64,000 nucleotides of DNA from Azoarcus sp. (GCA_020725025.1 DYFV01000018.1:1-64000); one strand, 5' to 3'. Positions 12,499-21,895 are shown, numbered from the stretch's first letter. The notes: generated from the sequence alone by a model not told the origin. Numbers and translations are program-made.

Positions 12499-13212
12499 TC
12501 AGGGTGTCGGGCGGGCGCGGGCCCCGCCGGTGTCGCTATCGTCCGCGTCGAGGTCGCACACCACGCGATACAGCGGCTGGCCCGAGTCGCGATACTTGCG
12601 CTCGAAGGGGGTGAGCGGCGCAGGCGCCTCGAAGCCCTCCCAGCCTACCGTGCGCCCGGTCGTCCGCGCCAGGGCGAGCGCGAACTCCTCGATGTAGACG
12701 CGCCAGTTGCTCCGGCATTCGAGCACGCCGCCGAGCTTCGCCACGAAGGGGAACACGGGGTGGGCATGCCAGCGCCGCGCCAGATGGCCGATCTTGGGCC
12801 AGGGATTCGGGTACAGGATGTAGTGCCGCGCGAGCGTGAGCCCGGCCTCGTGGCACAGGCGCCAGTAATCGACCAGGTCGGCGCGCACGAAGACCATGTT
12901 GGCGGGCAGGAGCGCGTCCGGATAGGGCTTGCGCCGCGCGAGGCGGTCCTGCGACTGGTCCACCCCGATCACCCAATGCTCGGGATGGGCGCGGGCAAGC
13001 TGGATGGTGCTGTGCCCCACGCCGCAGCCGGCGTCCAGGATGAGCGGCGCACGCCCGTCCCAGCCGGCGAGGCTCTCGGTGAAGGCGGCCCGGTTGTAGT
13101 CGGCGTAGGGTTTGCGGAAGGGCTCCGCGAGGTGGCGCTCGACGCGGCGCAGCAGCTGCTCATGGACGCCGGCCTGGGCGCTGCTGGGGATACGGGAGTT
13201 GGCGTAGCTCAT
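12499..13212 (-). CDS. TrmB-like SAM-dependent methyltransferase (tRNA guanine-N7 family)
   Basis: 237 residues. The SAM motif LDAGCGVGHS (59-68) and a block aligned with the TrmB hallmark identify the family, whose characterised members make m7G46 in tRNA. In E. coli TrmB the hallmark reads PDPW..K.RH..RR; here it is YPNPWPKIGHLARR. The conserved His (H143), Arg (R146) and the C-terminal T-x-F-E (T201, E204) remain. The two signature aspartates are Asn here: N136 in PNPW and N169 in RSNW. It may therefore be a paralogue with altered activity. I do not assign trmB for this reason. First gene of a likely operon with UPF0149 and YkgJ. Confidence 0.75.
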   Translation of the reverse strand: MSYANSRIPSSAQAGVHEQLLRRVERHLAEPFRKPYADYNRAAFTESLAGWDGRAPLILDAGCGVGHSTIQLARAHPEHWVIGVDQSQDRLARRKPYPDALLPANMVFVRADLVDYWRLCHEAGLTLARHYILYPNPWPKIGHLARRWHAHPVFPFVAKLGGVLECRSNWRVYIEEFALALARTTGRTVGWEGFEAPAPLTPFERKYRDSGQPLYRVVCDLDADDSDTGGARARPTP

Positions 13213-13292
13213 GAATCGGGCGGACGGCAGGTGGCGGAGGCAAGGATGCTGCCCGCCGCAGTAAAGCGCCTATTGTACGAGCAATCCATCCC

Positions 13293-13321
13293 TTGCAATT
13301 ACCCCCCTCATCCGCGATAAT
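13293..13321 (+). promoter_or_regulatory. Putative rpmE promoter
   Basis: TTGCAA (13293-13298), a 17-base spacer and GATAAT (13316-13321): near-consensus sigma-70 hexamers with ideal spacing, 63 bases upstream of the rpmE ATG. Confidence 0.6.
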
Positions 13322-13383
13322 TCACGGTTTCCATCAGCACCCAGGGCGGCCACATTCACCGCCCGCTCGTTCAAGGATCCGCC

Positions 13384-13602
13384 ATGAAAGCCGACACCCA
13401 TCCGAAGTACGCAGAAGTCGAGGTGACCTGCTCCTGCGGCAACGTGTTCACGACTCGCTCCACGCTCGGCAAGCCCGCGCTGCACGTCGAAGTGTGCGCT
13501 GCCTGCCACCCCTTCTATACCGGCAAGCAGAAGATCGTCGACACCGCCGGCCGCGTCGAGCGTTTCCGCCAGAAGTACGGCAACGTCCAGCGTCTGGGCT
13601 GA
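13384..13602 (+). CDS. rpmE: 50S ribosomal protein L31, zinc-binding type
   Basis: 72 residues. The N-terminal MKADTHPKY and the cysteine pattern CSC (16, 18) plus CAAC (37, 40) followed by HPFYTGKQK identify the zinc-containing (C+) L31 of the large ribosomal subunit. The complete gene lies between a well-spaced promoter and an intrinsic terminator, so it is a monocistronic unit. Divergent from the TrmB-like gene. Confidence 0.97.
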   Translation: MKADTHPKYAEVEVTCSCGNVFTTRSTLGKPALHVEVCAACHPFYTGKQKIVDTAGRVERFRQKYGNVQRLG

Positions 13603-13640
13603 GCTGCGCGCCCGGCGCCCCGGGCCGGATGTGGAAAGAA

Positions 13641-13662
13641 GGCAGCCTCGGCTGCCTTTTTT
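13641..13662 (+). terminator. Intrinsic terminator of rpmE
   Basis: GGCAGC-CTCG-GCTGCC hairpin (13641-13656) followed by six T residues, 38 bases after the rpmE stop. A canonical rho-independent terminator. Confidence 0.9.
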
Positions 13663-13813
13663 GTTAGCCCGGCCGATCCGGCTCGACGGCCGCGCCGGCA
13701 CCGACTCACCCCGCTCGCCGATACCGCCTGCAGAACGGGATCGTGCGCGGGATGCCGGCTAGAATTGCGCCTTCGGGCCCGCGCCTCCGCTACGAGCGAC
13801 AAGAACAAAGCGC

Positions 13814-15454
13814 ATGACGAGTGATCCGCAGCCTCCCTCCGCGATGCAGCGCTACCTGTTCGGCCCGGCCGGACTGGCCCTGCTCGTCGCGCTCTACCTG
13901 CTGCCCGGCCTGATCGGCCACGACCCCTGGCGAGGCGACGACGCGCGCTACTTCGGCCCCGTCCTGAGCATGCTTCAAGGCGAAGGGCTGCTCTTTCCCA
14001 CCATCGCGGGCGAACCCTCGACGGAATTCCCCCCGCTCTACTACTGGACGAGCGCCTTGCTCGCCGCCATCGGCGACGCCGTACTGGCCGTGCACGACGC
14101 GGCCCGGCTCGCCACCGCGCTGTTCACCGCCCTGACCATTTTCTGGATCGCCCGCGCGGCTCAGCGCCTGTACGGCAAGCAGGCGCGCATGCCCGCGGCG
14201 CTGCTCACCCTCGGCACCCTGGGCCTCGTGGTCCACGCCCACGAGATGCAGCCCATGGTCGCCCTGATGGCGATGCAGGCCCTCACGCTCGCCGGGCTCG
14301 CGCTGGTGCCCGCCCGCCCCGTGGCGGGCAGCGTCCAGGCCGGCCTGGGCGCCGCGCTGGCCTTCCTCGCCGGCGGCCTGCCGGGCCTGTTGCTCACCCT
14401 GCCGCTTTTCGTGGTGGTCGTGGTGCTGAGCCCCGAATGCCGCAACCCGCGCGCCAGCGCCGGCCTCATCCTGGGGCTGTGCCTCGCGGTCGTGGTCGCG
14501 GCCATCTGGCCGCTGCTGCTGCATTACCAGGCGCCCGGCCTGCTCGCCCAGTGGTGGCAGGCCGAGTGGGCGCGCTTCGGCGACGACCCCCTGCGGATGA
14601 AGGATGCCGGAACCCTGCTGGAGCTCCTGGGCTGGTTCGTATGGCCCCTTTGGCCGATCGCCGCCTGGGCCCTGTGGCGCGCCCGTCGCCAGCTCGTCCA
14701 CATCGGGTCGGCCCTGCCGATCGCCGCGGTGCTGTCCGCGCTGGCATGGATCGTGGGCAACGGCAGCCTCGCACCGCCGGCGATGCTGCCTCTCATCGCG
14801 CCCTTCGCGCTGCTCGCCGCCGCCGGCGTCCCGACCCTGCGGCGCGGCGCGGCGAACGCCTTCGACTGGTTCGCGATCATGACCTTCGCCGTCTTCGTGG
14901 TGCTGGTATGGATCGCCTGGACCGCCCAGGTGTTCTTCTGGCCGCCGGGCCTCGCCCGCCACCTGGCGCGCGTCGCCCCCGGCTTCGAGCTGCGCGGCAC
15001 CACGACCCAGGCCGTGCTCGGCATCACGATCGTGGTCACCTGGGTAGCCCTCGCATGGCGCATGCCGCGCTCGCCCAGCCGCGCGCCGGCGAACTGGGCG
15101 ATGGGCATGACCATGCTGTGGTGCCTGGCGGTGGTGCTCCTGATGCCCTGGTTCGACTACGACCGCAGCTACCGTCCGGCAGCCACCTCGCTTTCCATCG
15201 CGCTCGCCGGGGAGCGGCCCGGCTGCGTCGCGGCGATAGGCCTGTCGGCGAGCCAGCGCGCTTCCTTCCACTACTTCGCAGGGCTGCGGCCCGAGCGGGT
15301 CACCGGCAACGAGACGGCGTGCCCCTTCCTGCTGGTCTATGCGGATCGGAATTCCGCCGCGGTCACGCCGGCCGCCCCCTGGCAGCCGATCTGGGAGTAC
15401 CGGCGCGGCGGTGGACGTCAACTGGAAATCTTCAGGCTGTATCGGCGCGATTGA
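13814..15454 (+). CDS. GT39/ArnT-like membrane glycosyltransferase
   Basis: 546 residues with about eleven to twelve hydrophobic segments (first at 16-33, GPAGLALLVALYLLPGLI). It has the lumenal loop motif HDPWRGDDARYFGPVLSMLQ soon after the first helix and EFPPLYYWTSAL, typical of the dolichyl-phosphate-mannose/ArnT superfamily. Such enzymes transfer sugar from a polyprenyl-phosphate donor to lipid A or protein on the periplasmic side. The acidic DD pair in HDPWRGDDA fits the catalytic first loop. Donor and acceptor cannot be told from sequence, and no arn genes are nearby. ATG at 13814; a TAGAAT (13760-13765) upstream may be its -10. Confidence 0.8.
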   Translation: MTSDPQPPSAMQRYLFGPAGLALLVALYLLPGLIGHDPWRGDDARYFGPVLSMLQGEGLLFPTIAGEPSTEFPPLYYWTSALLAAIGDAVLAVHDAARLATALFTALTIFWIARAAQRLYGKQARMPAALLTLGTLGLVVHAHEMQPMVALMAMQALTLAGLALVPARPVAGSVQAGLGAALAFLAGGLPGLLLTLPLFVVVVVLSPECRNPRASAGLILGLCLAVVVAAIWPLLLHYQAPGLLAQWWQAEWARFGDDPLRMKDAGTLLELLGWFVWPLWPIAAWALWRARRQLVHIGSALPIAAVLSALAWIVGNGSLAPPAMLPLIAPFALLAAAGVPTLRRGAANAFDWFAIMTFAVFVVLVWIAWTAQVFFWPPGLARHLARVAPGFELRGTTTQAVLGITIVVTWVALAWRMPRSPSRAPANWAMGMTMLWCLAVVLLMPWFDYDRSYRPAATSLSIALAGERPGCVAAIGLSASQRASFHYFAGLRPERVTGNETACPFLLVYADRNSAAVTPAAPWQPIWEYRRGGGRQLEIFRLYRRD

Positions 15455-15472
15455 CGACGCCCGCGCGCCGCC

Positions 15473-15643
15473 TCAACCGTAGATCAGGCAGGTGCCGGGC
15501 GGGGCGACGCGCGGCGTGAAGTAGCCGAGCGCCCAGAAGAAGGCGATCACGAGCGCGATCACGATGAGCGTGCGGCGCCGCGCCTGGAGCCAGCGCGCGA
15601 GCGCCGACAGACACTCACGGAAGGAGCTGCAGGAAGTTGTCAC
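15473..15643 (-). CDS. Putative 56-residue single-span membrane protein
   Basis: A short frame overlaps the end of orn and runs to 15473. Translated from GTG 15643 it gives an N-terminal amphipathic stretch ([14 protein letters not shown]), one clear transmembrane helix [18 protein letters not shown] (residues 25-42), and a tail [15 protein letters not shown]. Positive residues before the helix predict the N-terminus in the cytoplasm. The hydrophobic segment and adjacency to orn argue for a real gene. The start is uncertain and no homologue is recognised. Confidence 0.45.
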   Translation of the reverse strand: MTTSCSSFRECLSALARWLQARRRTLIVIALVIAFFWALGYFTPRVAPPGTCLIYG

Positions 15644-16166
15644 GGTAGTGGCGAAGCTCCGCGATCGACTCGTGGATGTCGGCGAGCGCCTCGTGCTTGC
15701 CCTTCTTCTCGACCGCCTTGTAAACCGCCGGCCGCCAGCGCCGCGCCAGCTCCTTGAGGGTGGAGACGTCGAGGTTGCGGTAGTGGAACCAGGCCTCGAG
15801 CGCGGGCATGTACCGCGCTAGGAATCGCCGGTCCTGGCAGATCGAGTTGCCGCACATGGGCGAGGTGCGCTTGGGCACGTACTCCTGAATGAAGGCGAGC
15901 ATCCGCGCCTCGGCCTCGGCTTCGCCCACGGTCGACGCCTTTACACGGTCGATCAGGCCCGACTTGCCGTGGGTGTTGCGGTTCCACTCGTCCATCGCCT
16001 CGAGCACCGAGTCGGGCTGATGGACGGCGATGACGGGCGCCTCGGCGACGGTCCGCAGCTCGCCGTCGGTGACGACGATGGCGATCTCGAGGATGCGGTC
16101 GCGGTCCGGTTCGAGGCCGGTCATCTCCATGTCCAGCCAGATGAGGTGATTCTGATCCTGTGCCAT
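15615..16166 (-). CDS. orn: Oligoribonuclease
   Basis: 183 residues. A DEDDh 3'-5' exonuclease that degrades 2-5-mer RNAs and is needed to clear pGpG from c-di-GMP breakdown. The DEDD motifs are visible: [20 protein letters not shown] (ExoI, D and E), [10 protein letters not shown], a central [12 protein letters not shown], and the terminal [15 protein letters not shown] (ExoIII, H and D). ATG at 16166. Divergent from the M48 protease gene with about 80 bases between starts. Confidence 0.96.
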   Translation of the reverse strand: MAQDQNHLIWLDMEMTGLEPDRDRILEIAIVVTDGELRTVAEAPVIAVHQPDSVLEAMDEWNRNTHGKSGLIDRVKASTVGEAEAEARMLAFIQEYVPKRTSPMCGNSICQDRRFLARYMPALEAWFHYRNLDVSTLKELARRWRPAVYKAVEKKGKHEALADIHESIAELRHYRDNFLQLLP

Positions 16167-16245
16167 AATCGTTCGGCCCGCTTGAACAAAGCCGGGATTG
16201 TGGCATAGATCCGCTTTCCGCCGCCGCTCCGTCCCCACCTCCCGA

Positions 16246-17499
16246 ATGTCGCCAAACGCCTTCGCCACCCTCTTCTTCGCCGCCATCCTGCTCACCACGC
16301 TGGCGCGGCTCGCGCTCATGCGGCGCCAGATCCGCCACGTCCGGGAACGGCGGGGCACGGTTCCCGAGCCCTTCGCCGAGACGATCAGCCTGGAGTCGCA
16401 CCGCAAGGCGGCCGACTACACCGCCTCCCGCATGGGCCTGGGGATGCTCGACGTCGTGGTGGGCACGCTGTTCGTGCTCGCGCTCACCCTCGGCGGCGGG
16501 CTGCAGGCGATCCACGCCGGGCTCGGCGCCTGGCTCGAGCCCGGCACGATCCCGCACGGCGTGGCGCTGCTCGCGGCGCTCGGGGTGCTCGGCTGGGCGG
16601 TCGACCTGCCGTTCGCCCTGTGGCGCACCTTCGTGATCGAGAAGCGCTTCGGGTTCAACCGCATGACGCCGAGGCTCTTTCTAGCGGACCTCGCGCGCGA
16701 GGGGCTGCTCGCCGCCGTGATCGGCCTGCCGGTGCTCGCCGCCGTACTGTGGCTGATGGGCGCCATGGGCGAGCGCTGGTGGCTGTGGGTGTGGCTGTTC
16801 TGGATCGGCTTCAACCTGCTCGCACTCTTCGTGTGGCCGACCTTCATCGCCCCGCTCTTCAACAAGTTCACGCCCCTGGCCGACGAGGCCCTCAAGGCGC
16901 GCGTCGAGCGCCTGCTCGAGCGCTGCGGCTTCCGCGCCAAGGGACTCTACGTGATGGACGGCTCGCGCCGCTCGGCCCACGGCAATGCCTATTTCACCGG
17001 CTTCGGTGCCGCCAAGCGCATCGTCTTCTTCGATACGCTTCTGGAGAAACTGAACGCCGACGAGGTCGAGGCCGTGCTCGCCCACGAGCTCGGCCACTTC
17101 CACCATCGTCACGTATGGAAGCGGCTGGCGGTCAGCGCCGCGATGAGCCTCGCCATGCTGTGGCTGCTGGGCTGGCTCATGCAGCAGGGGTGGTTCTTCG
17201 CCGGCCTGGGCGCCCCCGCCGGCGGCACCGCGGTGGCGCTGGCGCTCTTCGCCCTGGTGCTGCCGGTTTTCGCCTTTCCGCTGGCGCCGGTGATGAGCCA
17301 CTGGTCGCGGGTGCACGAGTTCGAGGCCGACGCCTATGCCGCCCACCACACCCGGGCGGACGACCTCGTCAGCGCGCTGGTGAAGCTCTACCGCGACAAC
17401 GCTGCGACGCTGACCCCCGACCCGCTCTATTCGCGCATCTTCGACTCGCATCCGCCGGCGGTGCTGCGGGTGGCACGTCTGCGGGAACAAGGGCAGTGA
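16246..17499 (+). CDS. M48 family (Ste24-like) membrane metalloprotease
   Basis: 417 residues. The zinc motif HELGH (H280, H284) is in [12 protein letters not shown], with a third ligand in EFEADAYAA; about seven hydrophobic segments surround it. The N-terminal region and [19 protein letters not shown] match Ste24/CAAX-protease-like proteins. Bacterial homologues are inner-membrane quality-control or processing proteases. The ATG at 16246 is chosen because the family starts with a hydrophobic segment ([18 protein letters not shown]) at the N-terminus. It ends 16 bases before rsgA and is probably co-transcribed with it. Confidence 0.9.
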   Translation: MSPNAFATLFFAAILLTTLARLALMRRQIRHVRERRGTVPEPFAETISLESHRKAADYTASRMGLGMLDVVVGTLFVLALTLGGGLQAIHAGLGAWLEPGTIPHGVALLAALGVLGWAVDLPFALWRTFVIEKRFGFNRMTPRLFLADLAREGLLAAVIGLPVLAAVLWLMGAMGERWWLWVWLFWIGFNLLALFVWPTFIAPLFNKFTPLADEALKARVERLLERCGFRAKGLYVMDGSRRSAHGNAYFTGFGAAKRIVFFDTLLEKLNADEVEAVLAHELGHFHHRHVWKRLAVSAAMSLAMLWLLGWLMQQGWFFAGLGAPAGGTAVALALFALVLPVFAFPLAPVMSHWSRVHEFEADAYAAHHTRADDLVSALVKLYRDNAATLTPDPLYSRIFDSHPPAVLRVARLREQGQ

Positions 17500-17515
17500 A
17501 CCTGGCGGCCGGACG

Positions 17516-18439
17516 GTGAAGCATCGTTCGTCGCGCCATGGGGCAGGCACCCTTCAGGGGGTCGTGACCGCCGCCTTCGGGCGCCACTACGAGGTGGAGA
17601 TCGCGGGTACGGACACGCGCCTGAGCTGTTATCCGCGAGGCAAGAAGAGCGTGTTCGCCTGCGGCGACGAGGTGGACGTCGCCCCGAGCGGCAGCGGCCA
17701 GGGCGTCATCACCCATCTTCATCCGCGCCGCAACCTGCTGTGGCGCTCCGACGCCTTCCGCGAGAAGCTGATCGCCGCCAACCTGAGCCTCGTGGTGATC
17801 GTCGTTGCGACCGAGCCGCCCTTCTCGGATCTGCTCGTGTCGCGCTGCATCAGCGCCGCCGAGAGCCAGCAGCTCGACGTGCTGATCGTGCTCAACAAGG
17901 CCGATCTCGCCGAGCGCCTGCCGGCCGCCCGCCAGGCGCTCGCCCCCTTCGCTGCGCTGGGCTACCGCGTGGTCGAGCTCTCCGCATTGGCGGGCGTCGG
18001 CGCGCTCGCGGAACACCTGGCCGGGGCACGCAGCATCCTGGTCGGCCAGTCCGGCATGGGAAAGTCCACCCTGACCAACGCCCTGGTGCCCGAGGCCGGC
18101 GCCGCCACCCGCGAGATCTCCGAGGCCCTGGCGAGCGGCAAGCACACCACCACCTTCGCGCGCCTCTACCCTTTCGACGGGGGCTGGCTCATCGACAGCC
18201 CGGGCCTGCAGGCCTTCGGCCTGGCCCACCTCGACCAGGACGATCTGGCCGCGAGCTTCGTGGAGTTCCGGCCCCATTTGGGCCGCTGCCGCTTCCGCGA
18301 TTGCCGGCACGACGCCGAACCGGGCTGCGCGCTGCACGCCGCGCTCGACACCGGCGAGATCCATCCGCGCCGCTTCGAGCACTACCGCCTGATCCGCGAC
18401 GAGATCGTGACGGCCCGGCGCCAGGCGCAGGGCTGGTAG
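17516..18439 (+). CDS. rsgA: Ribosome small-subunit-dependent GTPase A
   Basis: 307 residues. A circularly permuted GTPase that assists late 30S maturation. Order seen: OB fold (about 12-70), G4 NKAD, then G1 GQSGMGKST and G3 DSPG, followed by the zinc module CRFRDCRHDAEPGC. The start is GTG 17516 (KHRSSRHGAGTLQG); no better start is seen. Convergent with the Anbu gene, whose stop is 7 bases away. Confidence 0.95.
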   Translation: MKHRSSRHGAGTLQGVVTAAFGRHYEVEIAGTDTRLSCYPRGKKSVFACGDEVDVAPSGSGQGVITHLHPRRNLLWRSDAFREKLIAANLSLVVIVVATEPPFSDLLVSRCISAAESQQLDVLIVLNKADLAERLPAARQALAPFAALGYRVVELSALAGVGALAEHLAGARSILVGQSGMGKSTLTNALVPEAGAATREISEALASGKHTTTFARLYPFDGGWLIDSPGLQAFGLAHLDQDDLAASFVEFRPHLGRCRFRDCRHDAEPGCALHAALDTGEIHPRRFEHYRLIRDEIVTARRQAQGW

Positions 18440-18446
18440 GCACCGC

Positions 18447-19199
18447 TCATTCCGTCGCTAGTCCGGCCAGCAGGTCGCTCGGATTCGGCAGGTCGTTGAA
18501 GGCGGTGCGCAGCGCCTCGCCCCAGCGGGTGCGGATCATGGTGTAGTACGGATCCCGCACGTCGATGTGAGCCGAGGTGGCGATCGTCAGCTCGTCGGTG
18601 CGCAGCACGGTGAGATCGAAGGGCGGGCCGACCGAGAGATTGGAGCGGATGGTCGAGTCCATGGAGATCAGCGCGCACTTGGCCGCCTCCTCCAGGCGGG
18701 TGTCGCTGCGCAGCACGCGGTCGATGATGGGCTTGCCGTACTTCGATTCGCCGATCTGGAAGTAGCGCGTCTCCGGCGTGGCCTCGATGAAGTTGCCGGC
18801 CGCGTAGATGCTGAACAGCCGCGGCGGCTCGCCGTCGATCTGACCGCCCAGGATGAGCGAGACGCTGAAATCGATGCCGAAGTCGTGGAGCGCGGCGGCG
18901 TCGCGCCGATGCACCTCGCGCAGGGTTTCACCCACATGGCGGGCGCCTTCGAAGAGATTCGGCACGTTCCACAGGCTGGGGCGGCCGTCGGGCGCGCCCA
19001 TCGCCTCGCGCAGCATCGACACCAGCGACTGGGTGATGGCGAGGTTGCCCGCGCTCATGAGCACCATGACGCGCTCGCCCTGGCGCTCGAAGATGTTGGT
19101 CTTGCGGAAGGTGCTGATGTGATCGACACCGGCGTTGGTGCGCGAGTCCGACAGGAACACCATCCCGGCGTCGAGCAGCATGCCGACACAGTAGGTCAT
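18447..19199 (-). CDS. Anbu, proteasome-type protease
   Basis: 250 residues. HslV/proteasome-beta-like N-terminal-nucleophile fold with Thr2 right after the initiator Met (MTYCVGMLLDAGMVFLSDSR), the residue expected to be the nucleophile. GNFIEATPETRYFQIGESKYGKPIIDR is typical of Anbu, the ancestral proteasome-like peptidase. Anbu forms helical or ring assemblies; its substrates remain unclear. It is the third gene of an operon with an ATP-grasp and an alpha-E protein, as in many genomes. 83 bases separate it from the alpha-E stop. The transglutaminase-like gene often found in this cluster is absent here. Confidence 0.9.
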   Translation of the reverse strand: MTYCVGMLLDAGMVFLSDSRTNAGVDHISTFRKTNIFERQGERVMVLMSAGNLAITQSLVSMLREAMGAPDGRPSLWNVPNLFEGARHVGETLREVHRRDAAALHDFGIDFSVSLILGGQIDGEPPRLFSIYAAGNFIEATPETRYFQIGESKYGKPIIDRVLRSDTRLEEAAKCALISMDSTIRSNLSVGPPFDLTVLRTDELTIATSAHIDVRDPYYTMIRTRWGEALRTAFNDLPNPSDLLAGLATE

Positions 19200-19282
19200 G
19201 AGAACCCCCCCGGGTCATGGACAGAGGCAGGTTACGCCGCGCCCGCCACCGGGGCAAGGTGGGAGCGCGGCGGCGCCCCGCC

Positions 19283-20236
19283 TCACATGCGCGGCGACAT
19301 GGGGACCAGGAAATCGTTGGCGATGCGGTAGCCGAGGTCGTGCACCCGGTCGAGGAGCCGCACCAGGTATTCGTGGAGGCCGCCGTGCATGATGTCCTCC
19401 ACCCGGCCGAAGCGCAGGGAAGCCTCGAGCTCGCCGGCACGCCGCTCGGTTTCGACCGAGTGCGAGTTGGCCACCACCCGCAGGTTGCTGTAGACCTCCT
19501 TCATGCAGCGCGCCAGCGAGCGCGGCATGTCGGCGCGCAGCAGCAGGAGCTCGGCCACCCGTGCCGGCGTGATCAGGTCGCGGTAGACCCGCCGGTACAC
19601 CTCGAAGGCGGACACCGAGCGCAGCAGCGCGCTCCACTGGTAGTAGTCGGCCGCCCCGCCCTCCACCTCGCCCGCGGGGAGCAGCAGCTGGTACTTCACG
19701 TCCAGGATCCGCGCGGTGTTGTCGGCGCGCTCGAGGAAGGTGCCGATGCGGATGAAGCGCAGCGATTCGTCCTGCAGCATGGTGCCGATGGTGACCCCGC
19801 GCGAGAGGTGCGAGCGGTACTTCACCCAGTCGAAGAACTCGCTCACCCCGGTGTCGGCGAACCGCTCCGGCGTGAAGTCGCGCATCCGCAGCCAGGTGCC
19901 GTTGGTGGTCTCCCACAGCTCGGAGGTCAGGGTGCCGCGCACCGCGTGCGCGTTCTCGCGGGCAGCGCGCAGGCAGTTGCGGATGCTCGAGGGGTTGTTC
20001 GGATCGAAGATCATGAACTCGAGCACCGCGTCGGAGTTGAGCTCCGCATGGCGCTGGTGGTAGGCCCCCTCCAGGCCCATGATGCGCAGGGTGGCGCCCC
20101 ACGCCTGCTCCTCCTGCACCGAGGATTGGGGCATCAGCGACATGCGGTGGTTCACGTCGAGGATGCGCGCGATGTTCTCGGCCCGCTCCATGTAGCGAGC
20201 CATCCAGTAAAGGTGGTCGGCAGTACGGCTCAGCAT
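19283..20236 (-). CDS. Alpha-E domain-containing protein
   Basis: 317 residues, mostly helical. It begins MLSRTADHLYWMARYMERAE, the alpha-E (COG2307) signature, and continues with repeated arginine/tyrosine-rich helices. The family is tied to the circularly permuted ATP-grasp protein, encoded here 13 bases upstream, and both occur with Anbu. The pair is thought to make or modify peptide-like products, but no reaction is firmly established. Confidence 0.9.
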   Translation of the reverse strand: MLSRTADHLYWMARYMERAENIARILDVNHRMSLMPQSSVQEEQAWGATLRIMGLEGAYHQRHAELNSDAVLEFMIFDPNNPSSIRNCLRAARENAHAVRGTLTSELWETTNGTWLRMRDFTPERFADTGVSEFFDWVKYRSHLSRGVTIGTMLQDESLRFIRIGTFLERADNTARILDVKYQLLLPAGEVEGGAADYYQWSALLRSVSAFEVYRRVYRDLITPARVAELLLLRADMPRSLARCMKEVYSNLRVVANSHSVETERRAGELEASLRFGRVEDIMHGGLHEYLVRLLDRVHDLGYRIANDFLVPMSPRM

Positions 20237-20249
20237 TCTTCGTTCTCCC

Positions 20250-21668
20250 TCAAGCCTCGAGCACCCAGGTGTCCTTGGTGCCGCCCCCCTGGGACGAGTT
20301 CACCACCAGCGATCCCTCCCGCAGGGCCACGCGGGTGAGCCCGCCGGCGACCAGTTGCACCTCCTCGCCCGAGAGCACGAAGGGACGCAGGTCGATGTGC
20401 CGCGGCGCGATACCCGACTCGACGAAGGTCGGGCAGGCCGACAGCGCCAGCGTGGGCTGGGCGATGTAGCGCTCGGGGTGCTCCACGAGGATCCGGCGGA
20501 AGCTCTCGATCTCCGCCTTGGTGGCGGCCGGCCCGACCAGCATTCCGTAGCCGCCCGCCCCGTGCACCTCCTTGACCACCAGCTCTGGCAGGCGGTCGAG
20601 GACGTAGGCGAGGTCGTCCTTCTTGCGGCACATGTAGGTCGGCACGTTGTGCAGAAGCGGCTCCTCGCCCAGGTAGAAGCGGATCATCTCCGGCACGTAG
20701 GGGTAGATGGACTTGTCGTCGGCCACGCCACTGCCGATGGCGTTGGACAGCGTCACGCGCCCGGCGCGGTAGGCGCCCAGCAGGCCCGGCACTCCGAGCA
20801 CCGAATCGGGGCGGAAGGCGAGCGGATCGAGGAAATCGTCGTCCACCCGCCGGTAGATCACGTCCACCCGCTGGGGACCCTGGGTGGTACGCATGAAGAC
20901 CTGCTCGTCCTTGACGAACATGTCCTGCCCTTCCACCAGCTCCACGCCCATCTGCTGGGCGAGGAAGGCGTGCTCGAAGTAGGCACTGTTGTAGGCGCCG
21001 GGGGTGAGCACCACCACGGTGGGATCGGTGACGCCGGTCGGGGCGACGCTGCGCAGCATCTTCAGCAGCATGTCGGGGTAGCGCTCCACCGGCGCCACCC
21101 GGTAGCGCGAGAACAGCCGCGGGAAGAGCCGCATCATCATCTTGCGGTTCTCGAGCATGTAGGACACGCCCGAAGGCACCCGCAGGTTGTCTTCCAGCAC
21201 GTAGTACTCCCCCTCGCCCGCGCGCACCACGTCGACCCCCGCGATATGGGCGTAGATGCCGCCGGGCACATCGACGCCCTGCATCACCCGCCGGTACTGC
21301 CCATTGTCGAGCACCTGCTCGCGCGGGATGTGGCCTGCCTTGAGGATCTCCTGGTCGTGATAGATATCCCGGATGAAGGCGTTGAGCGCCTTCACGCGCT
21401 GGCGCAGACCGGCTGCCAGGGTGCGCCACTCCTGGGCCGGGATGATGCGGGGGATGATGTCGAAGGGGATGAGCCGCTCCGTGCCGGCGTTCTCCCCGTA
21501 GACGGCGAAGGTGATGCCATAGCGGTGGAAGAGCGCATCCGCCTCCGCCCGCTTCTGCGCCAAGCGCTCCGGCGGCATCTCCGCCAGCCAGTTCGCGTAG
21601 GCGGCGTAGTGCGCCCTTACCTTCCCCGCCGCATCGGTCATCTCGTTATAGAAGTGTTCGACTGTCAT
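20250..21668 (-). CDS. Circularly permuted ATP-grasp type 2 protein
   Basis: 472 residues. Conserved blocks RLIPFDIIPRIIPAQEWRTL, PSGVSYMLENRKMMMRLFPR and VKEVHGAGGYGMLVGP match COG2308, circularly permuted ATP-grasp enzymes that probably form an amide bond. First gene of the Anbu operon (ATP-grasp, alpha-E, Anbu). ATG at 21668. The substrate is unknown. Confidence 0.92.
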   Translation of the reverse strand: MTVEHFYNEMTDAAGKVRAHYAAYANWLAEMPPERLAQKRAEADALFHRYGITFAVYGENAGTERLIPFDIIPRIIPAQEWRTLAAGLRQRVKALNAFIRDIYHDQEILKAGHIPREQVLDNGQYRRVMQGVDVPGGIYAHIAGVDVVRAGEGEYYVLEDNLRVPSGVSYMLENRKMMMRLFPRLFSRYRVAPVERYPDMLLKMLRSVAPTGVTDPTVVVLTPGAYNSAYFEHAFLAQQMGVELVEGQDMFVKDEQVFMRTTQGPQRVDVIYRRVDDDFLDPLAFRPDSVLGVPGLLGAYRAGRVTLSNAIGSGVADDKSIYPYVPEMIRFYLGEEPLLHNVPTYMCRKKDDLAYVLDRLPELVVKEVHGAGGYGMLVGPAATKAEIESFRRILVEHPERYIAQPTLALSACPTFVESGIAPRHIDLRPFVLSGEEVQLVAGGLTRVALREGSLVVNSSQGGGTKDTWVLEA

Positions 21669-21842
21669 GACCTCTTACCCGCCTCTCGGTAGTTCTTCTC
21701 TCACATTCTAGGCAGCGAAAAGCATGCCAGTGGCGGGAGTCGCCGGGCTGGGCGGTCCGGGCGGACCGGGCCCCTTCGCGGACGCACCATTCCGGTGCAT
21801 GACCCCGATCGATGCAATGGGGCTGGTGCATGCGCCGGCACC

Positions 21843-21872
21843 AAAAAAAAACCCCGCCACGCGGGCGGGGTT
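21843..21872 (-). terminator. Intrinsic terminator of the thiolase gene
   Basis: On the minus strand a perfect ACCCCGCC/GGCGGGGT stem (21851-21858 and 21864-21871) is followed by a run of T (the plus-strand A run 21843-21850). It lies 24 bases beyond the thiolase stop. The rest of the 227-base spacer 21669-21895 shows nothing else. Confidence 0.9.
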
Positions 21873-21895
21873 CTCTTGCTGCGGGCGAGGCCCGA

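Noticed and set aside
12499-13212. Standard trmB assignment
   Set aside because: Two signature aspartates are Asn, so only the family is named.
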